A DNA stretch of 64,000 bases from Papiliotrema nemorosa (lineage: Eukaryota; Basidiomycota; Tremellomycetes; Tremellales; Rhynchogastremaceae): contig JASKOT010000039.1 in assembly GCA_032158125.1 (NCBI GenBank), forward strand, positions 1-64,000, read 5' to 3'. Made by a program: the position numbers and the translations under genes. Shown one piece after another: positions 31,030 to 42,514 of the stretch (positions within the stretch are counted from its first letter, which is position 1; each line of letters opens with the position of its first letter). The notes beneath the pieces were generated by a model. That model was not told where the DNA came from. It worked only from the letters and a program-made list of their open reading frames with translations, and ran no database searches.

Positions 31030-32859
31030 TCATTTTCGAACCGCATAATCGAAGATCTTCTTGATCATGTATCCCGCATCTTTAGGATGTCTCTTGTACC
31101 CATCCTCCCTGTCTATAGCGGTGAGACCGAACCGCGGGCCATAACCAAAGATCCACTCGAGATTGCTGAGGATCAGTACAACGTCGCCAGTTGAAATACT
31201 TGAGACGGGGAGACAACCTACTCGAGAAGAGACCAAGCGAGATAACCGTCCATTCTTACTCCATCTTCTTTTACCGCCAAGAGCATCTCCTTCAGGTACG
31301 TGGCAAAGTATTCTTGTCTTGGTGGATCATGTATCGCCTCTGATATGGCCAATTTCTCCTCATGCTCTACAGGGAACCCGTTCTCAGTAATGATTATGCC
31401 GGAGTTTGAAGGCCCGGTGTACCGCTTATGAATGTATTTGAGGAGTTTACGGAAACCCCAAGGTACTGAGATCAGCTTGGCGAAGAGTGTCGTGACTCAC
31501 CAGCATAAGGATGTCCATTCTCCCCTTTGACTCCGATGAGTTTTCCCTCCTTGTCCCGTTCGACGAGCTCGACACGACCAAAGAACCAGCCTACTGGGGT
31601 GGCACTTTCGATGTCCTTGTACCGCTTTCCAGTTGCGTATTTTGTTCCATAAGTATTCAGGCCAAAGCTGGTCTCGGTCAGCGTGTGCCCCCAACGAGCC
31701 CGAAGATATACGCACAAGTCGGTAGATCCATGCACTATCTTCCATTCCTCCGCGGAAAACTCCAAGGCTCCTTGAGGGTACGCATCTATGATCTCTTGTG
31801 GGAACTTGCCCGAGTCTGGAGATAAGTGCGAGCAACAACGACCATCTGTCAATCTAGAACTCACACAAAGGATCGGCGTACTGATAATCAGCTTTCGTTC
31901 GTACGGTTTCATGAGGGTGAACTCACCATCCCCAGGACCACCGAGAGCGCAGATTCGGATGCGAAACGCGCTTCCTCCGAGTCATCAATAGGTTCCACCC
32001 AGTCACAGTTCTGCTCTGTTAGCTTGTTATTCAGCGTGGAGACGTACCAATGCTATCCCGATTTGTCCGCCGTCTCGCTGATATTTCTCCCTGTAAAGCT
32101 TGACTACGTGACCGTGCGCTAAGAGCATCGTCTTGCAGACCCTATAGTCAGATTGTATGCTCGCTACATGTTAGCACTTACAGTGGCCAGTGTTTCTCAA
32201 TGCCAAACTGGTCCTTTTTGTACGAAAGCGCCATCAACATAGTATTGATATGAGGCTAGGGTAAGCCTAGAGACAATGGTGCAACTTACCTCATTGATAG
32301 TACACCAGTTCTTGACTCGATCTCCCAGAGCTTCAAAGACGATATTTGCAAAGTTCACAAAGTCTCTGACTATATCGTCCTTCGAGAACCAACCGCCGTA
32401 TCGCTTCTCGAGCTCTAACGGGTGATCCCAATGGTATATCGTCACAAATGGTTCAATACCAGCTTCAAGCAGTGCATCGACCTATTTCATCAGCCTTTTC
32501 GCCTCAAAACACTCGTATATCGAACTCACAAGATCAGAGTAGTACTTGAGCCCAGCTTGATTGACCGGATCGCCCTCTCCGCCGAGCGGAATCACCCTAG
32601 CCCAACTTATACTGAACCGATAAGTATTCGCTCCGAAAGCTTTCAACACGGCTATATCGTCTCTCCATTGATGATACGAATTACAAGCGTCGTTCCCGTT
32701 GAACGGGAGCGTCTTCATGAATTCGTCCCATACGTTTGGACCTTTCCCGTCGGCATCGTAACCTCCTTCAATCTGGTAACTCGCCCCGGCAAATCCATGG
32801 TGGAACGCTGAAGGAAGGAGCTCTTTGAGCGAAGGGTCAGAGAGTATGATCTGTTCCAT
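31030..32859 (-). CDS. Beta-glucosidase, glycoside hydrolase family 1
   Basis: Start ATG 32859 (MEQIILSDPSLKELLPSAF), stop TGA 31030. GH1 landmarks in order: GFAGASYQIEGGYDADGKG, NSYHQWRDDIAVLKAFGANT, YRFSISWARVIPLGGEGDPV, FVTIYHWDHPLELEKRYGGW, NWCTINE with the acid/base Glu, IIITENGFP with the nucleophile Glu, and a C-terminal FGLTAIDRED. Seven or more short introns separate these blocks. No signal peptide, so the enzyme should act in the cytosol on imported cellobiose or other beta-glucosides. A TATATA motif lies 62 bp upstream of the ATG. The neighbouring lactonase and sugar porter suggest a role in oligosaccharide use. Both catalytic residues are present and I see no break. Confidence 0.92.
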
Positions 32860-32920
32860 GATGGGGGGTACAAAGGGGCGACTGTGGGCACTGTGGGCCC
32901 TCCATGTCGCTGTCGTTGGC

Positions 32921-32928
32921 ATATATAC
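32921..32928 (-). promoter_or_regulatory. TATA box of the beta-glucosidase gene
   Basis: Plus-strand ATATATAC reads GTATATAT on the coding strand, 62 bp upstream of ATG 32859. Confidence 0.45.
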
Positions 32929-33134
32929 CCCCCCTCAAGAGGCTTCACATGACAAGCCCGTCCATCGCGTCCGATTAACCGGGCATCATTCCGAAGTTTA
33001 TCCGCACCCCATCTCAACGGAAAAACTTGCCCCTCGGCTATGTGCAGTCTATGAGACTCGGCCCCCAGGATGTCAAACAGCTAGAGCGAGGGATACATGT
33101 ATGGCTGTTACAATGAAGGGATGGTCTAAATAGG

Positions 33135-34440
33135 TCAATGCCCGTTTGGCAGTGCGGAAGGGACGACGCCTTGTACTCCATGTCCATCGACGTTCAGGCC
33201 CTCTACCAAGTATATCCTGTCCTCTGAGAAACACACCAACCTGCCTCCAGGTGCGAAACAGAAATTAGCGCATCCCGCACCGAGGTTATCATCCGCGCAT
33301 CCCAGTATACTACCCTGTTAGCTCAGAAATGACCTGGACTCACATTTTGCCAATCAAGAGGCCGAACGAGTTCCACACGTGGATACCGTCCCCACAACCT
33401 GCATATACATTCCCGCGCAGATCACATTTGACTGGTCTTAGCACTCGTGCCAACAGGCAGACTCACTTCCATCAGGAACACCGCAATCTGCAAAGGCGAA
33501 CAGTCGCTTATTGCGCAGACTTGGGACATGAGGCGCACGCGCTGGACGATATACGTCGTACGCGTATCTATAGTCAGCTCGTGGCGGTCAATAGCACCTA
33601 CATTGTGCTCGCCAAACTTGGATCCAGTTTTCCCGTTCCGTGAATATGGCTTGTATCGGTGATATAGCAAGTCTCGCCATCGGGCGAAAACGCAATACCG
33701 TTCGGATGGGCAAATCCATCCGCCACCATCCTCACCTGGCCTGAGCTCGGGTCGAACACGTACACTGCTGGAGGGAGTTGAGGTGAGGGTCTAAATCCCT
33801 GTTCAAAGCCGTATGTGGGGTCAGTAAACCATACGAGGTCACCAGAACAGTGGGGAAGGACGATGACATCGTTGAGCGAGTTGAACTGCCGTCCGTGGAA
33901 ATTGTTGAGCAAGATCCGAGAATGTGATGGGTTGACCGCGTCTACCCAAACGAGCTGAGATGGGGTGTCTGATGTGCCCTGCTCGCAGAATAGGATACCG
34001 CCGTTGTAGAAGCAAGCACCATTGCCCATGGGTACGTTTGGGATCTCGGTGCGCTTGATCGAGGAGGTGGAGAGGTTGATCCGGCTAATGTCGACTTTAC
34101 GACTAGATTCCTCATGGAGAATGTTCGAGGTGAACCAAACTTCGTCTGTCTCCTGCACGTATACACCAGCTTCGTGTGCAAATGCATTGTCCTCTGATGC
34201 GATTACTTTGACATTGGCATTTTCCGTGAGGAGGTCCTGGAATTCGTCCTCGATAACCACAAACGGCCGCGTCTTGTCCACGTTCCAAGATGAACAGCCG
34301 CTATCCACCCTAGTCGATATCACCGAATCGTGAAACGCTCGTCTCTGGAAACCATTCGGGAGGACGGCATGATCTATAGGTCTCAATCGCTGATGGTCAG
34401 CTCGTAGACCTGCCCGATGGCGAGCTCTCACCTGCGTCAT
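33135..34440 (-). CDS. SMP-30/gluconolactonase-like lactonohydrolase
   Basis: ATG 34440 encodes MTQ, then a phase-0 intron (GTGAGA...CATCAG) joins to RLRPIDHAVLPNGF. The body shows six-bladed propeller signatures: VWFTSNILHE, NSLNDVIVLPHCSGDLVWF, TDPTYGFEQGF, PNGIAFSPDGETCYITD, and a last exon group ending CADDNLGAGCANFCF...EDRIYLVEGLNVDG with the stop at 33135. The Asn in NSLND and the Asp in YITD are the usual metal ligands. The family opens sugar or other lactones (aldonolactones, pantoyl lactone). No secretion signal. It is tandem with the beta-glucosidase and divergent from a sugar porter, which would fit oxidation of a sugar to its lactone and acid. Substrate not determinable from sequence. 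Confidence 0.8.
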
Positions 34441-35220
34441 GTTGTGTGGTTTGAGCTGAGATTTCCGTCTCCATCATCAAAATATTTCCACAACGCCATG
34501 GGTATCATCTGACCCCCGGTGTACTGATCCGAAATCTTTGCACCAGAATCGCCGCGGACGTCATGAACCGGACCGAGCTCCACCCTATCGCGGTTGTCGA
34601 CGGGTCAGTCGTGCAACAACAGACTGAATCTAGGCGGTCTAGCCTCTGTGGTCCGGTAATCCAGACGAAATTCAGACGATCTTCACGTCCAAAAGACCTG
34701 CTTCAGCCGCCCATAACCACGACACAAGCATGAGAGTAGTTTAACAGGTCGAAAGACCGGAAAGGTCTCGCCAGAAATAGAAGATCCCATCTCGTTGTTG
34801 CGTGCAGATCTGTTTTTAGGTCATGTGTTAATGGGGTTTACGTACCTGGATCTGGGGGCGATCGCTTGCATTCCCCGGTAAAAACGCTACAGTCACCACT
34901 GCGCGCAAACCCAGTCAAACCCCACTCAGCTTTTACGCCTAGCCGCAATGCATCCGACCTCGTGAACGCGATCCCTGAAGAAATACCTGAATGAGCACAT
35001 ACCCGCGAGTCCGGGGCGAGTGAAACAGGAAAACAAAAAGTCTAGATGTCAATCGTGTCGCTGGGATCGTAGTATGTATAGAGACACTACAGTCGGTCCG
35101 GCTCCCCGCAAGTCTTACTCGGGGCTCGATCCGGAGAGAAGCCCTTTGTCACGTATATATTCAAGCCTCATCGATGTCATTCGGGTCTTCCCATCGAGAG
35201 TCCTCTTCACTTGAACCATC
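34441..35220. other. Divergent promoter region between lactonase and sugar porter
   Basis: 780 bp holding the promoters of two genes transcribed away from each other. A TATATATT motif (35154-35161) serves the right-hand gene. Several CGG/CCG triplets occur (for example around 34850-34900 and 35097-35135) but I found no perfect CGG palindrome as in 22751-22767. No RNA gene or repeat seen. Confidence 0.4.
35154..35161 (+). promoter_or_regulatory. TATA box of the sugar porter gene
   Basis: TATATATT about 60 bp before ATG 35221. Confidence 0.5.
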
Positions 35221-36940
35221 ATGCAAGGCACAGCGACACTCTACTTGACGACGCTCCTCACCGCCTTGGGCTTTATGCTCATCGGTTATGACAATGTGAG
35301 TGACTTGATTGCATCTTGCAAGGATGAAGAGTATAGGCTGAGACGTAGGGTGTCATGGGTGGAATTATCAACAACCCACCGTTCCAGGAGACTTTCAAAG
35401 ACCCTTCATCGGGTTTGCTCGGTTTGATTGTCGGAATCTATGAAATTGGTGCCTTTGCAGGTGCAGTCCTCACTGCTCTGGTCGGAGAGAAGCTTGGACG
35501 AAAAAAGTCAATCTTGCTGGGAGCGATCGTCATGTTGGGTGGTGCGGGTTTCCAGGCTGGTGTCAGTTCGTCGGGTCCTATGATCGCCGCTCGAGTAGTC
35601 TCAGGTCTCGGTATGGTGAGGCATCCCCATGGTTGCATGCATATGCTGGCGCTTATAATAGGGATTCATCAACTCTACTGTTCCCGTATTGCAATCGGAA
35701 GTTTCACCCAAGGCGTACCGAGGTCGATTCGTCTGCTTCCAACTTTCTCTCCTCAACTGCGGTATCTTTATCGCCTATTGGGTCGGGTACGGATTCACCC
35801 CTATGACCGGAAGCAAAGCTTGGCGGATCCCCGTTGCCCTCCAGGCGATTTTCATCATCCCCATCATCGCGCTCGTCTTTGTTGTTCCAGAATCCCCTCG
35901 ATGGTTGGCTGCCCACGGTCGAGATGACGAGTCTCTCCATGTCATTTCTCGGCTTCTAGGCAAGCCTGCGACTCACGAGGACGTGTTGACCCAACACAAG
36001 GAGATTCACGATGCGTTTGCATACGAAAAATCCATCGGATCCGGCTCATGGTCCGACTTGTTGAAGGAAGATGAGATTTTCTCTCGACGACGACTACTCA
36101 TCGCTTGCTCTATTCAGTTCTTCCAACAAGTGGGAGGTATCAATGCGATCATCTTCTACGCAGGCACGTCCTTCGCATGCATGGGAAGAGCCATTACTGA
36201 TGAACAGGAAACTTTTTCGCCTTGGTCAGTGACAAAGGAGCCCTTCTCGCCGGTGGTCTCTTCACTTGGTTCTTCCTCGCCTCCTTCATCCCTTGGTTCC
36301 TCATCGACTCTGCCGGACGACGAAAGCTGCTCCTTACTTGCATCTCTGGTATGGCTGCTGCATTTGCCATTGAAGCCGCGTTGGTGTGGAAAACGCAAGT
36401 TTCGCCCGCTGGATCGAGTGCCAGTCGAGCCGCTGGTGGGGCTGCCATTGCCATCCTCTTCGTCTACATGGGTCTCTTCACTGTGAGTTCCAATTGCACT
36501 CTGATAATCAAATTGCTGATAGATAGATTGGATTCCAAGCTGTCGTCTGGGTATACCCCAGTGAAGTCCTCCCTCTTCGACTCCGACAAAAAGGTTCGGC
36601 CATTTCTACCGCTTGCAACTGGATTACAAACTACATGATCGTCCAAGTCGCCCCGATCGGAGTCAAGAACATCAGATACAAGTTTTACATTGTAAGTCCA
36701 CCCCTGTCACCGGCGCGAGCGAGCCAGAGCTCATGGTAGATCTTTGCAATCATCAACGCCTGCTTCTTACCCTTCATCTACTTCTTCTACCCCGAGACCA
36801 AGGGTCTTTCTCTCGAGTCGGTCGACTTGTTGTTCAACAAGAACCACCCTGCTACGTTCGAGGAGGCCAAACCGGACATGATCCATGCCGAAGATGGAAC
36901 CGAGATCAAGGGTGCCAATTTGGACGATTACCGAGTCTAG
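35221..36940 (+). CDS. MFS hexose/oligosaccharide transporter (sugar porter family), 494 aa
   Basis: Exons 35221-35295, 35349-35615, 35662-36163, 36208-36482, 36527-36691 and 36740-36940, all in phase. Landmarks: GFMLIGYDNGVMGGIINNPP, GEKLGRKKSILLGAIVMLGG, ARVVSGLGMGFINSTVPVLQ, SEVSPKAYRGRFVCFQ (the E...YRGR loop), VPESPRWLAAHGRDDE, FFQQVGGINAIIFYAG (the QQ..G.N motif) and PETKGLSLESVDLLF. Twelve helices, plasma membrane. The N-terminus is very short, as in some lactose/cellodextrin-type permeases. One intron, 36164-36207, appears to start with GC rather than GT. Expected to feed sugars to the nearby beta-glucosidase; exact substrate unknown. Confidence 0.88.
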
Positions 36941-37273
36941 GTATTGTACTCAATATGTTATTGGATTGGTATGGTGGAGTTTGATCACGACGCAGCTGGT
37001 AGATAAAGCTGTGAATTGCTTGGTTCTCTGTGCTCTATGCATGTCGTGTACACAATCAGTGGGCTTAGCTCGAGGACACATGCAACCGGCGGGCGGCAAA
37101 ATTGCGCTGTGCACGCCAGGACGCATCCTCAACAGGTTGCGATCCTGGCGTATAATCGTGACCCACTCCATCAGTGGATCATATAGGTCATAGGTCACTC
37201 TGCGCATAATCGCTTCAGATCGGCTTGCATGCTTCATCTACTTTTCCACATACTCCAAACACCCTCTCGCGTC

Positions 37274-38395
37274 CTAAGCGGAAGCCTTGGTAGAAGGGTC
37301 AGCGGTAAATCGGAGGTAAGGGTAGACAGTCTTGACATTGTCTCCAAACAGCTCTTTGACCTGCTCGCCCTGCACGGAAGGGTGGACAATCACGTCGTCT
37401 CCCCTGGAAACGTTAGCGCACGAGTCATCGGGGGGAGTGGCAAAATCTCACTTTTTCCAGTTGGCGGGTCTAATTTCGTCAGTAATCATTCCGCAAGTCG
37501 CTTTTCGATGCGGGATTGCGTTGGAACACTCACGTAGTGATCTTGTGCTTGTCTCCGAGCTGTAAGGAATCGACAACTCTTAACAATTCAGGGAAGTTCC
37601 TGCCTGGTCCGACGTCAGCAATGGCGTGCCAGAGTGTAGAGGATTGAGGGGAAGACTTACCGGTGGAAGCGGGGTAGGCAAGGGTCAATCGGATGGTCTT
37701 CTTGGGATCGACTGAGATGATCAGCAATCTGCCACTTGCTTTTCGAAGGTTTCAAACATGAATGACGTATTCAAGCCCAAGGACCCAGCCAGTGTACGGT
37801 GAAGCGGTACTCACTGATGAAGACGGTTCGGACGGTGAATGGGATACCCTTCTTGTCCACATTGGTCTTGTCTTGCTTGTCCAACATTCCATAGAGCTCA
37901 GAAACCTTTCGGTCCTCATCGGCAATGATGGGGAAGTCGAGAGCTGGTCCGTTGGGGTTCAAAGCGTCGATATCTTTGATCCATCCGGCGTGGGATTCGA
38001 CGTTGTTGGCTGAAAGACCGATGAGCTGGGAGTCAGCGATATCTCTTAGCTTACTTCGAACAAGGACGTTCCGTCTCCTCCTTGATCCTTGTTATCGCAC
38101 TCCAGCTCTCCCTGATCCCTCCCCCGCCCCTCATTATTGTAGAAAACTCAAACTCACCTGGACACCCCTCGATGCGAAATCGGCGTAGCTGGTGCTGACG
38201 GCGCTCAACTCGGTCGTGCAGACCGGAGTGTAATCATCCGGGTGAGAGAAGAGGATGGTCCATTTGCCCTCGATAAACTCGTGGAACTTGATAGGACCTT
38301 GCGAGGTTTGGGCCTGCCGTCAGGATCGTCGATTGTAAGGTGACTTGTGAGCTCACCTCGAAGTCTGGGGCAATGTCACCGAGTCGAAGAGCCAT
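37274..38395 (-). CDS. 1-Cys peroxiredoxin (Prx6/Prx1 type)
   Basis: ATG 38395 ([19 protein letters not shown]) to TAG 37274, with about five short introns. The N-terminal half has [20 protein letters not shown] then TTELSAV, the peroxidatic cysteine in the PVCTTE context of 1-Cys enzymes. Later parts are [59 protein letters not shown], and the C-terminal domain DKHKITTPANWKKGDDVIV, ending ADPSTKASA. The enzyme reduces hydrogen and organic peroxides in the cytosol or mitochondrial matrix; no presequence is obvious. A TATATA motif lies 76 bp upstream. It converges on the sugar porter with about 330 bp between them, where I see nothing notable. Confidence 0.92.
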
Positions 38396-39139
38396 TTTGA
38401 AGTGTCTGTGCTTGGATCAGTGGTGGATGAGAGAAGAGAAGTGAGATCTGCATACGATGCATGGGCTGACTATATACCGGGGTATCCTCGTCGCCGATGC
38501 CATGCTCATGAGCCCATCGATGGCGTTAGATGTCGATCAAATACGAATTCCCCCGTTCAGCACATATGGGGTCTCCAGGCAGGGTGTGATATTTTGCCAC
38601 CTACATAGCTTGGCTGGGGTTCGATCCTCCCACGGTGCATCTTTATGATCATTTTGCCACTCATTCTCCTCGGGTGGAGGTCGATCGCGCAGAGATGATA
38701 GCCCAGAATTTTGAGACCATAGGCAGTGATCAAGGGGGTATCGCAACATCGTGATATCCTTTACAACGTGGAGACAGGTGTAAGATTGCTACGAAGTGTT
38801 CTGGACCTTCCCACGTGGGATCATCACAGGAGGCAGAGTGTCATCGACCCGGTACGCTCGGAATAGACGGGTCAGCTTCGTTTGAGTGCTGTTTCAGGTC
38901 TCTCAACGTGGGAGACGTGAGAGTGGGAACTTCACTTCACCTGTATCGACTTGGATCTTGAAAGGAGGTGGTGATTCTGTCACAGATATCATAGTGAGTC
39001 ATCTTCTCTTACGAGTATCATGTGGGGCTATTCCCACATTATGCAGAAGCATCTCGGTGATGAGTGGGAACGAGTGTGTAATGTTCGATGACTTCTGATC
39101 TCTCGAGCGTGATATAAGTCATCTCGCCGCAGATTCACC
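38396..39139. other. Divergent promoter region, peroxiredoxin and CCCH-protein genes
   Basis: 744 bp. TATATA at 38471-38476 faces the peroxiredoxin gene. Copies of the string CGTGGGA or GTGGGAAC recur between 38814 and 39070, in one case within ACGTGGGAGACGTGAGAGTG, and could be factor sites. A tRNA-like T-loop string near 38610 was rejected. No open frame worth calling. Confidence 0.35.
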
Positions 39140-41666
39140 ATGGCCATCTCCTCCCTCTTCAGCCTATCGATTCCTATCGTATCTCTACAGTCGATATCCT
39201 CTGCCATGCTTGCTGCGCTACCGCTGACACCTTTAGATCCCTTCTTGGACGACATGGTCCCCCTCTCATCGACCCATTATTCGCCCCTTCACTCACCGGG
39301 CATCATCGGTCACCCACCACTCCCACCATCCTCACCCCATCCCGCATCCTCGTCAAATCTATCCCACTCGTCCCAACCCAAGACCCCAGGTCTTACCGGT
39401 GAATTTGACGTTGCTGCCCTTATCGCCCACGCGGCTAGACAACACGAGGAGAAGAAATCATTCAACACTGCCGTCACACAGTCTACTTCTGGCGTAGGGG
39501 TGATAGGTGACGGCATGACCCCCAAGCGTCCTGCCATGGGTAATGGAGTGGTAGGGGACGATATATGGGGCACGGATACCGTACTCAAGCGGACGTTCTC
39601 AGGTCAAGCCGTCGTACCCCCAAGTCCGGCGCCAATAGGTACACGAGGGACTCAGACCTTTCAACCTTTCTCTGGATCCCCCATTGTCCCCTTTGCTCGA
39701 CTTGGCACCCCATCTTCCGCGGGCAGCCGGGATGTAGTGGCAGAAGTGCAATCGCATTTGCAAGCTCTGTCCGGGCTTATGGCTCCCTTGGCAGGCGCGA
39801 CGGAAGAAGTCGAGAGGTTGAGAAAAGAGGTGGAATTGTGGAAAGCTGAATGGGGCAAAGGGGAGAAGGAGAGACGAAGGTTGGAGACGATTATAGAGGA
39901 ACAAGCGTCTTCGAGTTCGGGAAAGGTGGGATCAGGGGTTGGGAAGAAGGCTGACGATAGTCGGGCAAATTCTCGGCGGTCCTCATTGACGGAGACGGCC
40001 TGATTGTGAGTTTCTTGTATCTGTTGAACAATCGCTGATAACAGTTCCAAGATGCTCTGCTGCAAGCCGGGTTCCAAGGTGGTCAACTAGCCGCAAAGAT
40101 TCTTTTATCCGCCATACCCAATCTCACCGCTCAAGCACAAATGTCGCCTGTAGCCGCTCATGCAGAGGTCAAGCTCAATGCGGATGGCCTTGTGTCTGGC
40201 GGCACGAAAGTCGAGGGTGAGGTCCAGGAGATTGGCGATGTCATTGTACAGGTCTTTATCAATAAATCTGGTCTCGGTACCGCCATGGTCAAGGTGAGCC
40301 TGATGTGCGACTATCTTGGTACTCGACTGACGCTCAGGCCGGTGTCGTACCCAGCTGGGGAGTATATGATTCTTTCTGGCAAGGCTTTTCCTCTGCTCAC
40401 GAGCTGTTCACCGGTGAGCTGAGCCTGTCTCGGAAAGGAGCTCATCGATAGTCATCGACGTGGGGTCGGGGAAAGAAGCAAGCGACGCCAAGATTAGAGG
40501 TCAGCTTTTGAACCCTTTTGATAGGCGCAAGCTGACGGGCAGAATACCTTAGACTTTACGCCAAGAATGTCCAGTGTGACATGATTGTCCTCGGTGCATC
40601 GCACGATAACGGCTACGCCAACGTGCTCTCTTCGTCAGTCTCGCACCCTGATAGGCCCTCATAGCTGACATGGCAGACTGCAAACCGAATCTAGAATCTC
40701 CAAGCTGCTCCTCCTCAAGGGATACTCCGACTTGGCCTACCAACTCCGACAATACTCGTCCCGGGTTGTATCAATCCCCGACTTGTTTAGAACGTCCAAA
40801 TTGCCCAACGCCCCGCAATCCTTCTCCGCGATCGTACAAGCCACATCCCCCCCGACAGCCAGACCTACTCCCAAGGAACCGGCGGTCAAGCATGCCAAAT
40901 CAGCCAGTATCGCCGAAACCATTGATACCCTAGAAGGACTCGATCTGGCCGATACAGACGATAGCGTCGAAGTGATCGAATGGGAAGCTGTAAAGCCCAA
41001 GAAAGCTCCGAGTAGCAAGGATAGATCGGCCTCGAGTAAGAAGGGTAAAAAGGTCTTTGCAACGCTGCCGGAAACTAGTAAGAAGGCTGGTGGTGACGAA
41101 GATTGGCACGAAGCAACGGGCAGAAAGGTCGGAAAGAAGTACAAGGGTAAAGGAGGGATCGCGGTAGCTTCAGTCAGGAAGCTCAACCCGAGACCTTGCC
41201 ATACGTGAGTGGAACGAGCCGAAGGAAGGGTAGAGCTGACAGACAGGTTCTACCTCAGTCCATGGGGATGTAAAGCTGGAGACGATTGTGATTATTCGCA
41301 CGAGTATCGTACGTTGTCACAGTCCCCGCCTGGAGATCAAGCTGACGCGCAGGATTAACCAGTAGCCAGGAAGAAGAGCTGAGTCGACTGGCCAAGGAGA
41401 TAATATGCCCTCATGTGAGGAACAGCCGATGTGGGTGGATATGAGCGAGGTTCCAGATGTGAAGCTGATGAGCAGGTCATTATACCGAAGAAGAATGTGT
41501 ATATGGTCATCGATGTCCCAGAGGCAACAAGTGTAATTTGTGAGTTTGATCCCTTGCCTTGCAGCAAGCAGTATAAGCATCGTGCGAGGCTACATGTTGC
41601 TGACATGATAGCGGTGAGACTTGCCGATTCAACGTTATCGATAATGCGCACGGTGAAGATGACTAG
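39140..41666 (+). CDS. CCCH zinc-finger protein with coiled coil and DUF7923/NYN-like domain
   Basis: ATG 39140. A disordered N-terminus leads to a coiled coil (EVERLRKEVELWKAEWGKGE). A 35-bp intron (39927-39961) restores the frame to FSAVLIDGDGLI, the opening of the nuclease-like fold, then FQDALLQAGFQGGQLAAKIL, QVFINKSGLGTAMVK, VIDVGSGKEASDAKIR, CDMIVLGASHDNGYANVL and LLLKGYSDLAYQL. The C-terminus has cysteine fingers: CHTFYLSPWGCKAGDDC-DYSH (C-x9-C-x5-C-x3-H), then CPHVRNSRC-HYTEEECVYGH and CPRGNKC. The last two need introns 41431-41475 and 41540-41611. The protein ends FGETCRFNVIDNAHGEDD, TAG 41664-41666. Likely binds RNA; the GDG and D..HDNGY acids resemble NYN/PIN nuclease sites, but activity is not established for this family as far as I know. 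Confidence 0.8.
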
Positions 41667-42514
41667 GCCTACCTGTTGTCCATCCATCACCGTATTCTGT
41701 TCATAGTCATACGCCTCTGCCGAGGTATAGTAATTAGTCGTCATCCTAGAGATAACCGGGAATGTAAAGGGTCCGCTCCCGCTTTCTCGTCATCTTGACC
41801 TGAGCTCTCCCCGTCCATCTTGCCATGGGAGAGTGCGACATCAGAGCATGTTCTGTAGAACGCCTTTCTTCTGTAAACGGATCTGGCGTATCAATAATGT
41901 AAACAACTCTCCCTCTTCGACGCCATGGAAATCTGAAACGTCCAGGGGACTCCATTACTCGACCATGTTGCCACTTTGGGCAGATGGGATGGGTCAATGG
42001 GGGGGGGTCCAATGTTCCTTTTAGTACAATATCCCTTTGACTCGTCAACAACAACACCAACACCATCCACACCTTCTAGGGCTGCACAGTGAGCCCGTCA
42101 GGCCAGGTATACATTGTTGTCCTCCGCTATGAGCCAAGTACTGATCAGCAGGGTCACCCGTCGAGGGAGACTATACGCGATCCGAGCGTTCGATTGGGCC
42201 GTCTTGTGTGGACTAGACGATATACCTCGACTACTCCTGCGGATCGACATCCAGTGACTACCTTTAGGGGTGTCCCATATCCATCGTGCCCCGATTATAC
42301 ACGCATCTGCGGCGCCTTGATTTAACGGTGCCTTTCTATCACCCTCAGTGTTCGAATTCACCTTTCGACCTCCAATCGTCCACGGTGCGACTGGAGGTCG
42401 GGACTCGAGGCCGGTTTCCACCTCGATACCAGTACCGACACCACGAGTCGACGCACATAATCCCACTGTCTGGAACCCTAACATTGTCACTCATCGCACC
42501 ACCTCCCACCCACC
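41667..42514. other. Intergenic, promoter of the RasGAP gene
   Basis: 848 bp with only short overlapping frames. The 100 bp before ATG 42515 are pyrimidine-rich (CCACC, CCTCC runs), typical of basidiomycete leaders. A run of eight G (near 42000) is the only simple sequence. No RNA gene seen. Confidence 0.4.

Noticed and set aside
19681..38395. A biosynthetic or defence gene cluster
   Set aside because: No backbone synthase, nuclease, helicase or similar core enzyme is present; the genes are transporters and sugar or redox enzymes, best read as catabolic neighbours.
38600..38640. tRNA-like string GGTTCGATCC resembling a T-loop
   Set aside because: No matching acceptor stem, D-arm or anticodon arm within 100 bp on either strand, and the T-stem has a mismatch.
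39140..40003. Stop at 40001-40003 as the end of a short separate gene
   Set aside because: A 35-bp intron at 39927-39961 shifts the frame to VLIDGDGLI, the conserved start of the next domain, so the stop is not in the real frame.
41355..41744. 129-codon minus-strand frame at the end of the CCCH gene
   Set aside because: It is antisense to exons that complete conserved cysteine fingers and shows no domain of its own.
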